Assembly: GCA_015655975.1 (NCBI GenBank)
Contig: DVEP01000013.1
Coordinates: 1 to 24,160, forward strand
Reading direction: 5' to 3'
DNA from: Eubacterium sp.
GTDB taxonomy: Bacteria; Bacillota; Clostridia; Oscillospirales; Acutalibacteraceae
Length of the DNA: 24,160 nucleotides
The notes beneath the pieces are model-generated. The model was not told the DNA's origin and did not search any database. It saw only the letters and a list, made by a program, of their open reading frames with translations. Made by a program: the position numbers and the translations under genes. This document shows positions 14,916-23,158 of this stretch, piece after piece; positions within the stretch are counted from its first letter, which is position 1, and every line of letters starts with the position of its first letter.

Positions 14916-16460
14916 TCAGAACTCAACTTTAACAAAGTGCTTGCCTATATCGGACTTAATTTTCAAAACTCCGCAATTTCCTACTGCATATTCTTCAAAA
15001 GAGCAATCACAATCGGAATTGATTTTTTTTGGTTTTCTATGTAAATACACTATACTGTCGGAATTGAAATTTGTACTTTGCTCAAAATTCAACTCAAAAA
15101 TATTTGAATTTTTATTATATTTAAAATCAATGATTTTTCCGCAAACTTTTTGTGGGTACGGTCTTGAAAGTGCATTAATAACCGAAGATTTCAAAACTTT
15201 ATCAGCATAGCACCAATATACAGTGCTCCACTTTTTGTTGTTAAAAAACTCAATCAGGTGTTCAATATGACCCACCCATTTTTTGCCGAATGTGTAGCCT
15301 CCCCACTCGCCGACAATCACAGGCATTTCAAGTCTTTCCTGCGACTTTGCGTGTTCTTCAAAAATAGAATCAGCTCGCTCATTGCTCGCATATCTGTAAA
15401 AAGGCGAATCTACAAACAAATCATATCCGTGCGGTGCAAATGCAACATTATTTTCCCTTTTGCCGTCAACAGAAACAGGCAATGCGCTGTAAGGAATGCC
15501 CAAATTTGAATAGTAACTGTTTTCCATCAGCAAAATGCCTTTGTCGGTAACGCTTCTGAGTGCTTTTGCGCACTTGTTCAAAAAAGGCGTATATACATTT
15601 TCGTCAAAGTTTTTGATGATTTTTTTATTTTTAACCACAATATTGTGAAATGACTTTTTATTTCCGAAAATTTCTTTAAGCGCTTTAATCTTTTTGACAG
15701 AAAACATATTAGTACCGATTTTACCGACAAGTTTAAAAAATCCGAGTTTTTCTTTGCCATTTTCAAAACATTTTTTTGCATTGAACTTTTTATAGTTTTT
15801 GCCTTTTATCGTTTTATTAACAGCGTTCAAAGTTTCTTCAACAATATTTGTGAAAACCTTTTTACCATCACTTCCGGGGTACGGCTCGTTGAAAAAGTCA
15901 AAGCCGAAAAACGCAGGACTGTTACAGTACCTTGCACCGATATATTTTATCATATCACAATAATAATATTGCAAACCTTTACCGTTCACCTGCTCATTTG
16001 CCCAAAACGAGTCAAACGATTTTTGTACTGCGTTAGAATAAAAATATCCTTCTGCCCAAATAAAAAGTGCCTTTTTAAATTTATAACCTTTACTCAAGCA
16101 AGCCCAATCGGGAGCGCCGTCGCCGATTTTTCCGAACAAATCTTGATGCAAATCCAGAAAAAAATACATTTCATATTTTTCGCAAAGATGCACAATTTTG
16201 TCAATTTCTTTTAAATAGTTTTCATTATAAACATTCGGTTCAGGCTCAACGGCGTCCCAAATTATGCCGAGGCGAACTATATTAAACCCGAGTTCTTTGA
16301 GTTTTTTTATCCGTTTTTCGTCAAATGCAAATATGTATTTTTTCTTTTTTGAAAACAAGAACTTCTTTTGCCCTTTGTTAACATAGTTAATTCCGTTAAA
16401 AATTCGTTCTCTGCCCAAATCGTCTGAGAAATGTGTTCCGTTTGCGTATATTGTTTCCAT
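14916..16460 (-). CDS. GH5 glycosidase, endoglycoceramidase-like, cytoplasmic
   Basis: A retaining beta-glycosidase of clan A. The 514 residues give FDFFNEPYPGS with acid/base Glu192, FAPHGYD, and VIVGEWGGY with nucleophile Glu385. NGINYVNKG, VRLGIIWDAVEP and LDLHQDLFG are typical of the endoglycoceramidase branch of family 5. The last about 90 residues look like the beta-sandwich C-terminal domain of that branch. Residues about 215-290 form a Lys-rich insertion. There is no signal peptide, unlike secreted endoglycoceramidases, so the substrate must be intracellular or imported. GAGGG sits 6 bases from ATG 16460 but touches the ATG at 16466, so I take 16460. It has its own promoter upstream; the J-domain gene starts 103 bases downstream. 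Confidence 0.82.
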   Translation of the reverse strand: METIYANGTHFSDDLGRERIFNGINYVNKGQKKFLFSKKKKYIFAFDEKRIKKLKELGFNIVRLGIIWDAVEPEPNVYNENYLKEIDKIVHLCEKYEMYFFLDLHQDLFGKIGDGAPDWACLSKGYKFKKALFIWAEGYFYSNAVQKSFDSFWANEQVNGKGLQYYYCDMIKYIGARYCNSPAFFGFDFFNEPYPGSDGKKVFTNIVEETLNAVNKTIKGKNYKKFNAKKCFENGKEKLGFFKLVGKIGTNMFSVKKIKALKEIFGNKKSFHNIVVKNKKIIKNFDENVYTPFLNKCAKALRSVTDKGILLMENSYYSNLGIPYSALPVSVDGKRENNVAFAPHGYDLFVDSPFYRYASNERADSIFEEHAKSQERLEMPVIVGEWGGYTFGKKWVGHIEHLIEFFNNKKWSTVYWCYADKVLKSSVINALSRPYPQKVCGKIIDFKYNKNSNIFELNFEQSTNFNSDSIVYLHRKPKKINSDCDCSFEEYAVGNCGVLKIKSDIGKHFVKVEF

Positions 16461-16490
16461 TTTCATCCCTCGATAGAAATTATTGATACT

Positions 16491-16519
16491 ATTATATTAT
16501 AAATATATCGCACATTCAA
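16491..16519 (-). promoter_or_regulatory. Promoter of the GH5 gene
   Basis: On the minus strand TTGAAT (16514-16519) and TATAAT (16491-16496) are spaced by 17 bases, just upstream of the ribosome site. Farther upstream, TTGTACAA at 16550-16557 is a short palindrome of uncertain meaning. Confidence 0.6.
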
Positions 16520-16659
16520 CAATTTTATCAGCAATTTTAGATTTACTTTTTGTACAATTTATACACATTGTAAATTAAAATTTGCTTTTTCATATAAAAC
16601 TTCAAAATGAATTTTAAGAAAATAATTGAGCACTGAATGGAAAAACAATATTATAATTA

Positions 16660-16693
16660 TTAAACTCCCCGACTTATTCAGTGGGGAGTTTAA
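16660..16693 (-). terminator. Hairpin after spoVAD
   Basis: An 11-pair stem (TTAAACTCCCC with GGGGAGTTTAA) around a 12-base loop stands 13 bases past the spoVAD stop. The minus-strand tail is only moderately T-rich, so termination is likely but not certain. Confidence 0.6.
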
Positions 16694-16705
16694 CCTTAAA
16701 AAAAC

Positions 16706-17707
16706 TTAATCTATTTCCAACAATACTGCGTTTGCAATACCGGGAATGGTTCTGCCTTGTTTACTTGAAGTCGGGCTCATCAATGCGCCTGTTGCTACAA
16801 ACAATACTTTTTTATAATTTTTATTATGCATACTTTTCATTATATGAGAACAAAGTACACTGCCTGCACAACCGCAGCCCGAACCGCCTGCATTTACATC
16901 TTGCTTTTCTCTGTCAAAAATCATCAGTCCGCAATCGTTGTGTTGTTTTTTAATATCAATATTGCTGTCTTCAAGCAAATCGTAAAGCAGCCTGCTTCCC
17001 GTTTCGCCCAAATCACCCGTTAAAATTAAATCGTAGTCGTTCGGATTTGTATTTGTGTCCTGCAAAAAATCTCGAATAGTCCTTGCGGCAGACGGTGCCA
17101 TTGCTGCGCCCATATTGTTTGCGTCTGTTATTCCGTAATCTGTAATTGTGCCTATATGCGTTTTTGTGATTTTTACACCGTTTCCGTTCGGTTTAACAAC
17201 GGCACAACCGGCACCTGTTACAGTCCACTGAGCAGTCGGAGGTCTTTGTCCTCCGTACTCAAGAGGAAAGCGAAACTGCCTTTCACTTGAACAAAAGTGG
17301 CTTGAAGTTGCAGCAACACAACAGTCTGCACCTGCATCAACGAGCATAGCGGAAGTTGCCAAAGTCAGTGCCATTGTAGAACAAGCACCGTACATACCTA
17401 TGAACGGTGCATTAATATCTTTGAACGCAAAACACGAACCTGTACACTGGTCAAGCAAATCTCCTCCAAGCATAAAATTTATATTTGACGGGTCAAGATT
17501 TGCTTTTTCGAGCGCTCGCATCACTGCATCTTTCAGCAGTTCAGACTCCGCAAGCTCAAAAGACTCCTGTCCCATAGTAGTGTCAACATATATCATATCG
17601 AAATCTTCCGAAAGCGGTCCTTCGCCCTCTTTTTTTCCGCACACGCCTGCACTTGCTACAATAACAGGCGGATTTTCAAACTCTATTGTTTTGCCATGTA
17701 TTTTCAT
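16706..17707 (-). CDS. spoVAD: Stage V sporulation protein AD
   Basis: A component of the SpoVA complex that moves dipicolinic acid into the forespore and out during germination; SpoVAD is the peripheral subunit that binds dipicolinate. The 333 residues have the thiolase-like fold signatures: MIYVDTTMGQESFELAESEL, the Cys region GMYGACSTMAL, the SSERQFRFPLEYGGQRPPTA segment, and a late GGSGCGCAGSVL. The length matches the family (about 338 in B. subtilis). The ATG at 17707 has GAGGTG 5 bases upstream. No spoVAC or spoVAE lies beside it; neighbours are GH5 and gatB, so it is a solitary copy. A forespore-type promoter was not convincingly identified. Confidence 0.93.
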   Translation of the reverse strand: MKIHGKTIEFENPPVIVASAGVCGKKEGEGPLSEDFDMIYVDTTMGQESFELAESELLKDAVMRALEKANLDPSNINFMLGGDLLDQCTGSCFAFKDINAPFIGMYGACSTMALTLATSAMLVDAGADCCVAATSSHFCSSERQFRFPLEYGGQRPPTAQWTVTGAGCAVVKPNGNGVKITKTHIGTITDYGITDANNMGAAMAPSAARTIRDFLQDTNTNPNDYDLILTGDLGETGSRLLYDLLEDSNIDIKKQHNDCGLMIFDREKQDVNAGGSGCGCAGSVLCSHIMKSMHNKNYKKVLFVATGALMSPTSSKQGRTIPGIANAVLLEID

Positions 17708-17794
17708 ATAAACACCTCAATGTTATTATTGCCGAAATGTTTATAATTATAGAAAATAAATACCAAAAAAATGTTCTGACATACAATTTTAACA

Positions 17795-17827
17795 AACAAA
17801 AAAACGGGCAAATGCCCGTTTTTTTAC
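17795..17827 (-). terminator. Terminator of the aspS-gatCAB operon
   Basis: ACGGGC (17804-17809) and GCCCGT (17814-17819) form a GC-rich stem. On the minus strand it is followed by seven T, so it ends the operon behind gatB. Confidence 0.85.
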
Positions 17828-17841
17828 ATAATTTTATTAAA

Positions 17842-19275
17842 TTAACCGAGAAGTTCTTTAAGAATTTTTGTAACTTCGCTTGCAGGTGCTTTGCCTCTCA
17901 ATACACGCATTGACTGTCCGATAAGGAAGTTAAACGATGCGTCTTTGCCGTCTTTATACTCGTTTACGGCTTTTTCATTGTTTGCAAGCACTTCTTCTAT
18001 TGCAGTTTTGATTGCACCTGTATCGCTCATCAGTCCCATATTGTTTTTATCAATATATTCCTGTGGGTTAACATCTTCTTCAAAAACTGCTTTAAATGTT
18101 TTCTTTGCAGAATCACGGCTGATTTTACCTGCTTTAAGAAGATTGATAACTTCGCCGAGAGATTCAGCTCTGAAATTCATATTTTCAGGCAATGTTGAAG
18201 TATCGTTAAGAAGTTTCATCAATTCGCCGAGTACCCATTTTGCACTTTCTTTCGGGTCGTTTGTAACTTCGATTGTTTTTTCAAAAATTCTCACAAGATA
18301 TACGCTTGAACATATATTTGCCGTGTCTTTTTCAGAAAGACCGTATTCATTAATATATCTTTCCTTTTTAACATCGGGAAGTTCGGGCAAACTGAGTTTT
18401 ATCAAAGAAATGGTTTCATCCGAAATTGAAATCGGAGGAATGTCAGGTTCAGGAAAATACTTGTAGTCCTGAGCGTCTTCTTTACTTCTCATAGCGTAGG
18501 AATAGCCCTTTGAATCATCCCATCGTCTTGTTTCCTGAACTACTTTTTTGCCGTCTTCTATCAAATCTATCTGACGGGCAGACTCATGTTCGATAGCACG
18601 ATGAATACCTTTGAAAGTATTGATGTTTTTCATTTCTGTTCTTGTACCGAGTTCATCACTGCCGACAGGTTTAACAGAAACATTGACATCTGCTCTCAAA
18701 GAACCTTCTTGCATTTTACAGTCAGATGCGCCTATAAATTGGAGAATTTCACGCAGTTTTTCAACATACTCAACTGCTTCGTCGGCAGACTCAATGTCAG
18801 GCTCGGAAACGATTTCCAGAAGCGGAACACCGCAACGGTTGTAGTCAACGAGAGTACAGTCGCTGTATGCGTCGTGCACAAGTTTGCCTGCGTCTTCTTC
18901 CATATGAATTTCTTTAATTCTGACCTTTTTCATTCCGCCTTTGGAAGAATGAATTTCAACATAGCCGTTTTGACAAATAGGCAAATAAAGTTGAGAAACC
19001 TGGTAAGCCTTCGGCAAGTCGGGATAAAAATAGTTTTTACGGTCAAATTTGTTGTACTGTGTGATTTCACAATTTGTAGCAAGACCTGTCCTTATAGCGT
19101 ACTCCACTACTTTTTCATTTACAACAGGAAGTGTACCCGGCATACCCGAACAAATTTCGCAAACATGAGTATTCGGGTCTCCTCCGAACTCAGTTGTACA
19201 GGAGCAAAAGATTTTTGTTTTTGTAGATAGTTCTGTATGAACTTCAAGTCCACACACAAGTTCGTATTCAGCCAT
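17842..19275 (-). CDS. gatB: Asp-tRNA(Asn)/Glu-tRNA(Gln) amidotransferase subunit B
   Basis: The tRNA-binding and kinase subunit of GatCAB, which phosphorylates the mischarged Asp or Glu and receives ammonia from GatA. The 477 residues begin MAEYELVCGLEVHTELSTKTK and contain the zinc-binding cysteines 24, 26, 39 and 42, followed by GMPGTLPVVN. VRADVNVS-like SLRADVNVSV and TEMKNINTFKGIHRAIEHE are the conserved central motifs, and the C-terminal YqeY-like helical domain ends at GKAPASEVTKILKELL. The start at 19275 is chosen over ATG 19290 because AGGAGG is 6 bases upstream. gatA ends 11 bases before it. Confidence 0.97.
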   Translation of the reverse strand: MAEYELVCGLEVHTELSTKTKIFCSCTTEFGGDPNTHVCEICSGMPGTLPVVNEKVVEYAIRTGLATNCEITQYNKFDRKNYFYPDLPKAYQVSQLYLPICQNGYVEIHSSKGGMKKVRIKEIHMEEDAGKLVHDAYSDCTLVDYNRCGVPLLEIVSEPDIESADEAVEYVEKLREILQFIGASDCKMQEGSLRADVNVSVKPVGSDELGTRTEMKNINTFKGIHRAIEHESARQIDLIEDGKKVVQETRRWDDSKGYSYAMRSKEDAQDYKYFPEPDIPPISISDETISLIKLSLPELPDVKKERYINEYGLSEKDTANICSSVYLVRIFEKTIEVTNDPKESAKWVLGELMKLLNDTSTLPENMNFRAESLGEVINLLKAGKISRDSAKKTFKAVFEEDVNPQEYIDKNNMGLMSDTGAIKTAIEEVLANNEKAVNEYKDGKDASFNFLIGQSMRVLRGKAPASEVTKILKELLG

Positions 19276-19286
19276 CTTTACCCTCC

Positions 19287-20750
19287 TCACACAAGTTTTG
19301 GTTTTTGTTTATGATATTCGGTTGCATTTTGGAAACAATTTCCTGCACCGAGTATAGTTTTTTCATCAAACGGTTTGCCTATGAGTTGAAGACCTATCGG
19401 CATTGAATTCTTATCAAATCCGCAAGGAATTGACAAAGCAGGGACACCTGCAATATTAATCATTACAGTATAAATATCGCCAAGGTACATTTGAAGCGGG
19501 TCGGACAAACCTTCGCCCATTTTCAAAGCCGTTGTAGGTGCAACCGGTCCGAGCAAGAAATCGTACTTTTCAAAAGCGTCGTTGAAAGCCTTTGAAATGA
19601 GACCTTTTGCCTGAAGCGCTTTTTTATAGTATGCGTCATAGTATCCGCTTGAAAGCACAAAGTTGCCGAGCATAATTCTCTTTTTAACTTCTCTGCCGAA
19701 TCCCTCGCTTCTTGATTTAAAATAAACATCGCGAAGATTTTCACAGTTTTCAGCAGAAAATCCATATTTAATACCATCAAATCTTGAAAGGTTTGAGCAA
19801 GCCTCTGCGCACGCAATGATATAGTATGCAGGAATAGCGTACTCAACAATAGGCATAGGGAATTCTTCAACTTCTGCGCCGAGAAATTTCAAAACTTCTG
19901 CCGCTTCCATTACAGATTTTGCAACTTCTTCGTTTATGCCCTCTCCAAAGTAGTCGGACGGAATGCCTATCACTTTTCCTTTTAAATCGAAATTTTCTAT
20001 ATCTTCAAGTGAAAACTCACTGCCTGCCATAGAAGTTCCGTCTTTTTCATCTTTTCCGCTGATGATTGAAAAAAGAGCGGCAGCGTCCATAACATTTTTA
20101 GAAATAGGACCGATTTGGTCAAGCGACGAAGCATAGGCAATGAGTCCGTAACGGGAAACTGAGCCGTAAGTCGGTTTAAGTCCTGTTACACCGCAGAAAG
20201 ACGCAGGCTGTCTGATTGAACCGCCTGTATCCGAGCCGAGCGCAATTACTGCTTCTTCCGCTGCAACTGCCGCTGCAGCACCGCCCGATGAACCGCCCGG
20301 TACACGCTCTTTGTTCCACGGGTTTTTTGTTGCTCCGAAGTACGATGTTTCGGTAGTAGAACCCATAGCAAACTCGTCCATATTGAGTTTACCGAGTGTT
20401 ACTGCTCCGCTTTCGTTCAACTTATTTATAACAGTAGCGTTGTACGGCGGTACAAAGTTTGACAAGATTTTTGAAGAACAGGTGGTTGTTTCGCCTTTTG
20501 TGCAAATATTGTCTTTTACTCCGACAGGTACACCTGCGAGCAATCCCAACTCCTCGCCGTTGTCAATTTTTTCCTGCACGCTTTTTGCTTTTTCAAGTGC
20601 AAGTTCAACATTGCACGAAGTGTAGCAGTTGTATGTTGCGTCTCTTTTTTCAATCTGCTTTGCAACTGCCTCTACAACTTCTGTTGACTTAATTTCTTTG
20701 TTTTTAATTTTCTGTGCAAGTTCAAGCGCACTAAATTCTGAAATATTCAA
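19287..20750 (-). CDS. gatA: Asp-tRNA(Asn)/Glu-tRNA(Gln) amidotransferase subunit A
   Basis: The glutaminase subunit of GatCAB, an amidase-signature enzyme that releases ammonia from glutamine. The Ser-cisSer-Lys triad falls at Lys79 (GVKDN), Ser154 (PGGSSGG) and Ser178 (DTGGSIRQP), the same numbering as I recall for the S. aureus enzyme. The length of 487 is normal. The start codon is TTG at 20750, with GGAGG 8 bases upstream, so it is well placed despite the rare codon. It lies 13 bases after gatC and 11 bases before gatB, in one operon. Confidence 0.97.
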   Translation of the reverse strand: MNISEFSALELAQKIKNKEIKSTEVVEAVAKQIEKRDATYNCYTSCNVELALEKAKSVQEKIDNGEELGLLAGVPVGVKDNICTKGETTTCSSKILSNFVPPYNATVINKLNESGAVTLGKLNMDEFAMGSTTETSYFGATKNPWNKERVPGGSSGGAAAAVAAEEAVIALGSDTGGSIRQPASFCGVTGLKPTYGSVSRYGLIAYASSLDQIGPISKNVMDAAALFSIISGKDEKDGTSMAGSEFSLEDIENFDLKGKVIGIPSDYFGEGINEEVAKSVMEAAEVLKFLGAEVEEFPMPIVEYAIPAYYIIACAEACSNLSRFDGIKYGFSAENCENLRDVYFKSRSEGFGREVKKRIMLGNFVLSSGYYDAYYKKALQAKGLISKAFNDAFEKYDFLLGPVAPTTALKMGEGLSDPLQMYLGDIYTVMINIAGVPALSIPCGFDKNSMPIGLQLIGKPFDEKTILGAGNCFQNATEYHKQKPKLV

Positions 20751-20763
20751 TTTTGCGCCCTCC

Positions 20764-21051
20764 TTACTCTACCGTCTTCGGAACTACAAAACAACCGTCT
20801 TGTTTCATAGGTGCATTTGCAAGTATATCTTCATTTTCCATTGACGGTTTAACTTCGTCTTTTCTCATTACATTCGTAATCGGGAAACTGTGGCTCATAG
20901 CCTCGACACCGTCTGTATCGAGTTCGTTGAGTTTGTCTATATATGTTAAAATATCCTGAAGTTCATTGCCGATAGACTTTTCGTCCTTTTCCGACAATTC
21001 AATTCTTGCAAGGCTTTCAAGATATTTAACGAGTTTATCGTCAATTTTCAT
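20764..21051 (-). CDS. gatC: Asp-tRNA(Asn)/Glu-tRNA(Gln) amidotransferase subunit C
   Basis: A small structural subunit that wraps around the GatA-GatB interface. The 95 residues have the family pattern: VKYLESLARIELSEKDEKSI at the N-terminus, DILTYIDKLNELDTDGVEAM, and the C-terminal LANAPMKQDGCFVVPKTVE that threads into GatA. The ATG at 21051 follows GAGGTG by 6 bases, and the aspS stop lies 10 bases upstream, indicating translational coupling. Confidence 0.96.
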   Translation of the reverse strand: MKIDDKLVKYLESLARIELSEKDEKSIGNELQDILTYIDKLNELDTDGVEAMSHSFPITNVMRKDEVKPSMENEDILANAPMKQDGCFVVPKTVE

Positions 21052-21061
21052 TTTTTACACC

Positions 21062-22816
21062 TCAGTTTTTTTCAACAGGTCTGCGAAGTTTGATGTGAAC
21101 TTCTCTGAGTTGTTGCTCAGAAACATAGTTAGGAGCGCCGAGAAGCATATCCTGAGCATTCGAGTTCATCGGAAATGCGATAACTTCGCGAATATTTTCT
21201 TCATCTTTAAGAAGCATAATCATTCTGTCAACACCCGGAGCCATACCTGCGTGAGGCGGAGCGCCGTAATGGAATGCGTTGAACAATGCGCCGAATTTTT
21301 TCTCAACATCTTCAGCAGTATAGCCTGCCATTTCAAACGCTTTAATCATTATATCAGGGCGATGGTTACGAACAGCGCCTGAAGAAAGTTCAACACCGTT
21401 GCAGACAATATCGTATTGATATGCTTTAATTTCAAGCGGGTCTTGATTTAAAAGCGCGTCCATTTCGCCTTGCGGCATTGAGAATGGATTGTGAGTAAAT
21501 ATCAACTTGCCCTCTTCGTCTTTTTCATACATCGGGAAGTCTGTAATGAAGCAAAGGTCAAATCTGTCTTTGTCTATGATGTCCATTCTTTCGCCGAGCG
21601 CAGTTCTGATTTGACCTGCATAGGTGTCAACAACTTTTTTAGCGTCGCTGATAAAGAACAATGTGTCGTCGGGTTTAAGAGAAAGCATCGTACGAAGTTC
21701 TTCTTTTTTCTCGTCGGAAAGGAACTTCGCAATAGGACCCTTGTAACTTCCGTCTTCAAGAACTGTGATATAACCGAGACCTTTCATACCGATAGAAAGA
21801 GCGTATTGCAAAAGTTTTTCAAAGAAAGATTTGCTCATTTTCGCACAACCCGGAGCAACTATACCCCTAACAATCTTCTTTTGGAAAGGTTTGAAATCTA
21901 CCGTTTCAAAGTACTCTGAAAGGTCGCAAATTTCAAGCGGGTTGCGAAGGTCGGGTTTATCTGTACCGTATTTGAGCATTGCCTCTTCGTAAGGTATTCT
22001 CTTGAACGGAGCAGAACTTACTTTTTTGCCGTTTCCGAATTTTGAAAATGTATCGTAAAGTACATCTTCAGCAACTGCGAAAACATCTTCCTGAGTGGCA
22101 AAAGCCATCTCAAAGTCAAGTTGGTAAAACTCACCCGGAGAACGGTCTGCTCTTGCGTCTTCATCTCGGAAACAAGGAGCAATTTGGAAATATTTATCAA
22201 ATCCTGAAGCCATGAGCAACTGTTTGAACTGTTGCGGAGCCTGCGGCAAAGCGTAGAACTTGCCCTCGTGTTTTCTTGACGGAATGATATAGTCTCTTGC
22301 GCCTTCGGGAGATGAGCAGGTAAGAATAGGCGTAGTAATTTCGGTAAAACCGAGAGAAATCATCTTCTCACGCAAAAATGCAACAACTTTGCTTCTGAAA
22401 AGAATGTTGTCGTGAACTTTCTTATTTCTTAAATCAAGAAATCTGTATTGAAGTCTTACATCTTCTCTTGTAGCAGTTGATTCGCTTATTTCAAACGGAA
22501 GGTTTCTTGAACAATCGCCCAAAATCTCAACTTTTTCAACTTTAACCTCAAGTTCGCCTGTTGCGATTTTTTTATTCACAGTTTCCTCTGCACGCTTAAC
22601 AACTTCGCCGTAAACAGAAATGACTGTTTCTTTTCTTATATTTTGAAGCAATTCGTCGTCATAAATTACAACCTGAGTAACACCGTATTCATCACGAAGG
22701 TCTATAAATGCTACACCACCATGGTCTCTGATGGTATCTACCCAGCCTGCAAGAGATACTTTTTGACCTAAATTATCAAAAGTGAGTTCGTTACAATTAT
22801 GTGTTCTGTATGCCAT
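21062..22816 (-). CDS. aspS: Aspartyl-tRNA synthetase, probably non-discriminating
   Basis: A class II synthetase of bacterial type, 584 residues. It has the N-terminal OB fold with GWVDTIRDHGG, motif 2 FRDEDARADRSPGEF, the GAD insertion (about 280-410), and motif 3 GMAPGVDRMIMLL. His32 in RDHGG is at the position where discriminating enzymes carry Leu and non-discriminating ones His. Together with gatCAB in the same operon this suggests that it also charges tRNA(Asn). The second known discriminator position appears to be Glu, which is neutral evidence. ATG 22816 is chosen: AAAGGA lies 11 bases upstream and homologues begin MAYRTH; upstream in-frame ATGs add an unrelated extension. Confidence 0.95.
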   Translation of the reverse strand: MAYRTHNCNELTFDNLGQKVSLAGWVDTIRDHGGVAFIDLRDEYGVTQVVIYDDELLQNIRKETVISVYGEVVKRAEETVNKKIATGELEVKVEKVEILGDCSRNLPFEISESTATREDVRLQYRFLDLRNKKVHDNILFRSKVVAFLREKMISLGFTEITTPILTCSSPEGARDYIIPSRKHEGKFYALPQAPQQFKQLLMASGFDKYFQIAPCFRDEDARADRSPGEFYQLDFEMAFATQEDVFAVAEDVLYDTFSKFGNGKKVSSAPFKRIPYEEAMLKYGTDKPDLRNPLEICDLSEYFETVDFKPFQKKIVRGIVAPGCAKMSKSFFEKLLQYALSIGMKGLGYITVLEDGSYKGPIAKFLSDEKKEELRTMLSLKPDDTLFFISDAKKVVDTYAGQIRTALGERMDIIDKDRFDLCFITDFPMYEKDEEGKLIFTHNPFSMPQGEMDALLNQDPLEIKAYQYDIVCNGVELSSGAVRNHRPDIMIKAFEMAGYTAEDVEKKFGALFNAFHYGAPPHAGMAPGVDRMIMLLKDEENIREVIAFPMNSNAQDMLLGAPNYVSEQQLREVHIKLRRPVEKN

Positions 22817-22859
22817 ATTTGCAAACATCCTTTCAAAACTATAACAGGATTTACTAAAA

Positions 22860-22875
22860 TGCCGATAAATCGGCA
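22860..22875 (-). promoter_or_regulatory. Hairpin in the aspS leader
   Basis: TGCCGA and TCGGCA enclose a TAAA loop. On the minus strand it is followed by ATTTTAG, resembling a weak attenuator about 45 bases before the start codon. Confidence 0.35.
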
Positions 22876-22898
22876 AACACCTGCAAATTATCTGTGAT

Positions 22899-22927
22899 AT
22901 TATAACACAAATAAAACAAATTGTATA
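22899..22927 (-). promoter_or_regulatory. Candidate promoter of aspS-gatCAB
   Basis: On the minus strand TATACA (22922-22927) and TATAAT (22899-22904) are 17 bases apart. The -10 is perfect, the -35 is four of six. Confidence 0.5.
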
Positions 22928-23063
22928 TACAAAACAGCCATAATTTTCAAACAAATATAAAATAATGGCAGATTTATTTTGATTTTTTTAAGCAATCATA
23001 CATTAAACTGCAATTTTGTGTAGTTTTTCTTTTTCAAATCAGAGTTCTGCACTGAAATCTATC

Positions 23064-23111
23064 AAAAAAAGAAAATGCCTGTTTGATTCAAACACATCAA
23101 ACAAGCATTTT
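23064..23111 (-). terminator. Terminator of the CRP-family gene
   Basis: A 15-pair stem with one mismatch (23072-23087 against 23096-23111, arms containing TGTTTGAT and ATCAAACA) is followed on the minus strand by C and seven T. Confidence 0.85.
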
Positions 23112-23158
23112 GCAAACTATCACTTATTAAATCTATAAAGTTGACGATGAGCATTAAA

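Larger units (their letters stand above)
22817..23158 (-). other. Intergenic region upstream of aspS (342 bases)
   Basis: It contains no credible gene. From the aspS side it holds a leader hairpin (22860-22875), a candidate promoter (22899-22927), an AT-rich stretch without recognisable motifs (22930-23060), and the terminator of the CRP-family gene. I looked for a T-box (the conserved TGGnACCGCG-like motif) and did not find one. Confidence 0.6.

Noticed and set aside
17891..19230. Long open frames (191 and 214 codons) on the plus strand opposite gatB
   Set aside because: They mirror the codon bias of a clearly conserved gene, have no ribosome site, and show no recognisable protein.
22817..22960. 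T-box riboswitch upstream of aspS
   Set aside because: The conserved T-box sequence and specifier-loop layout are absent.
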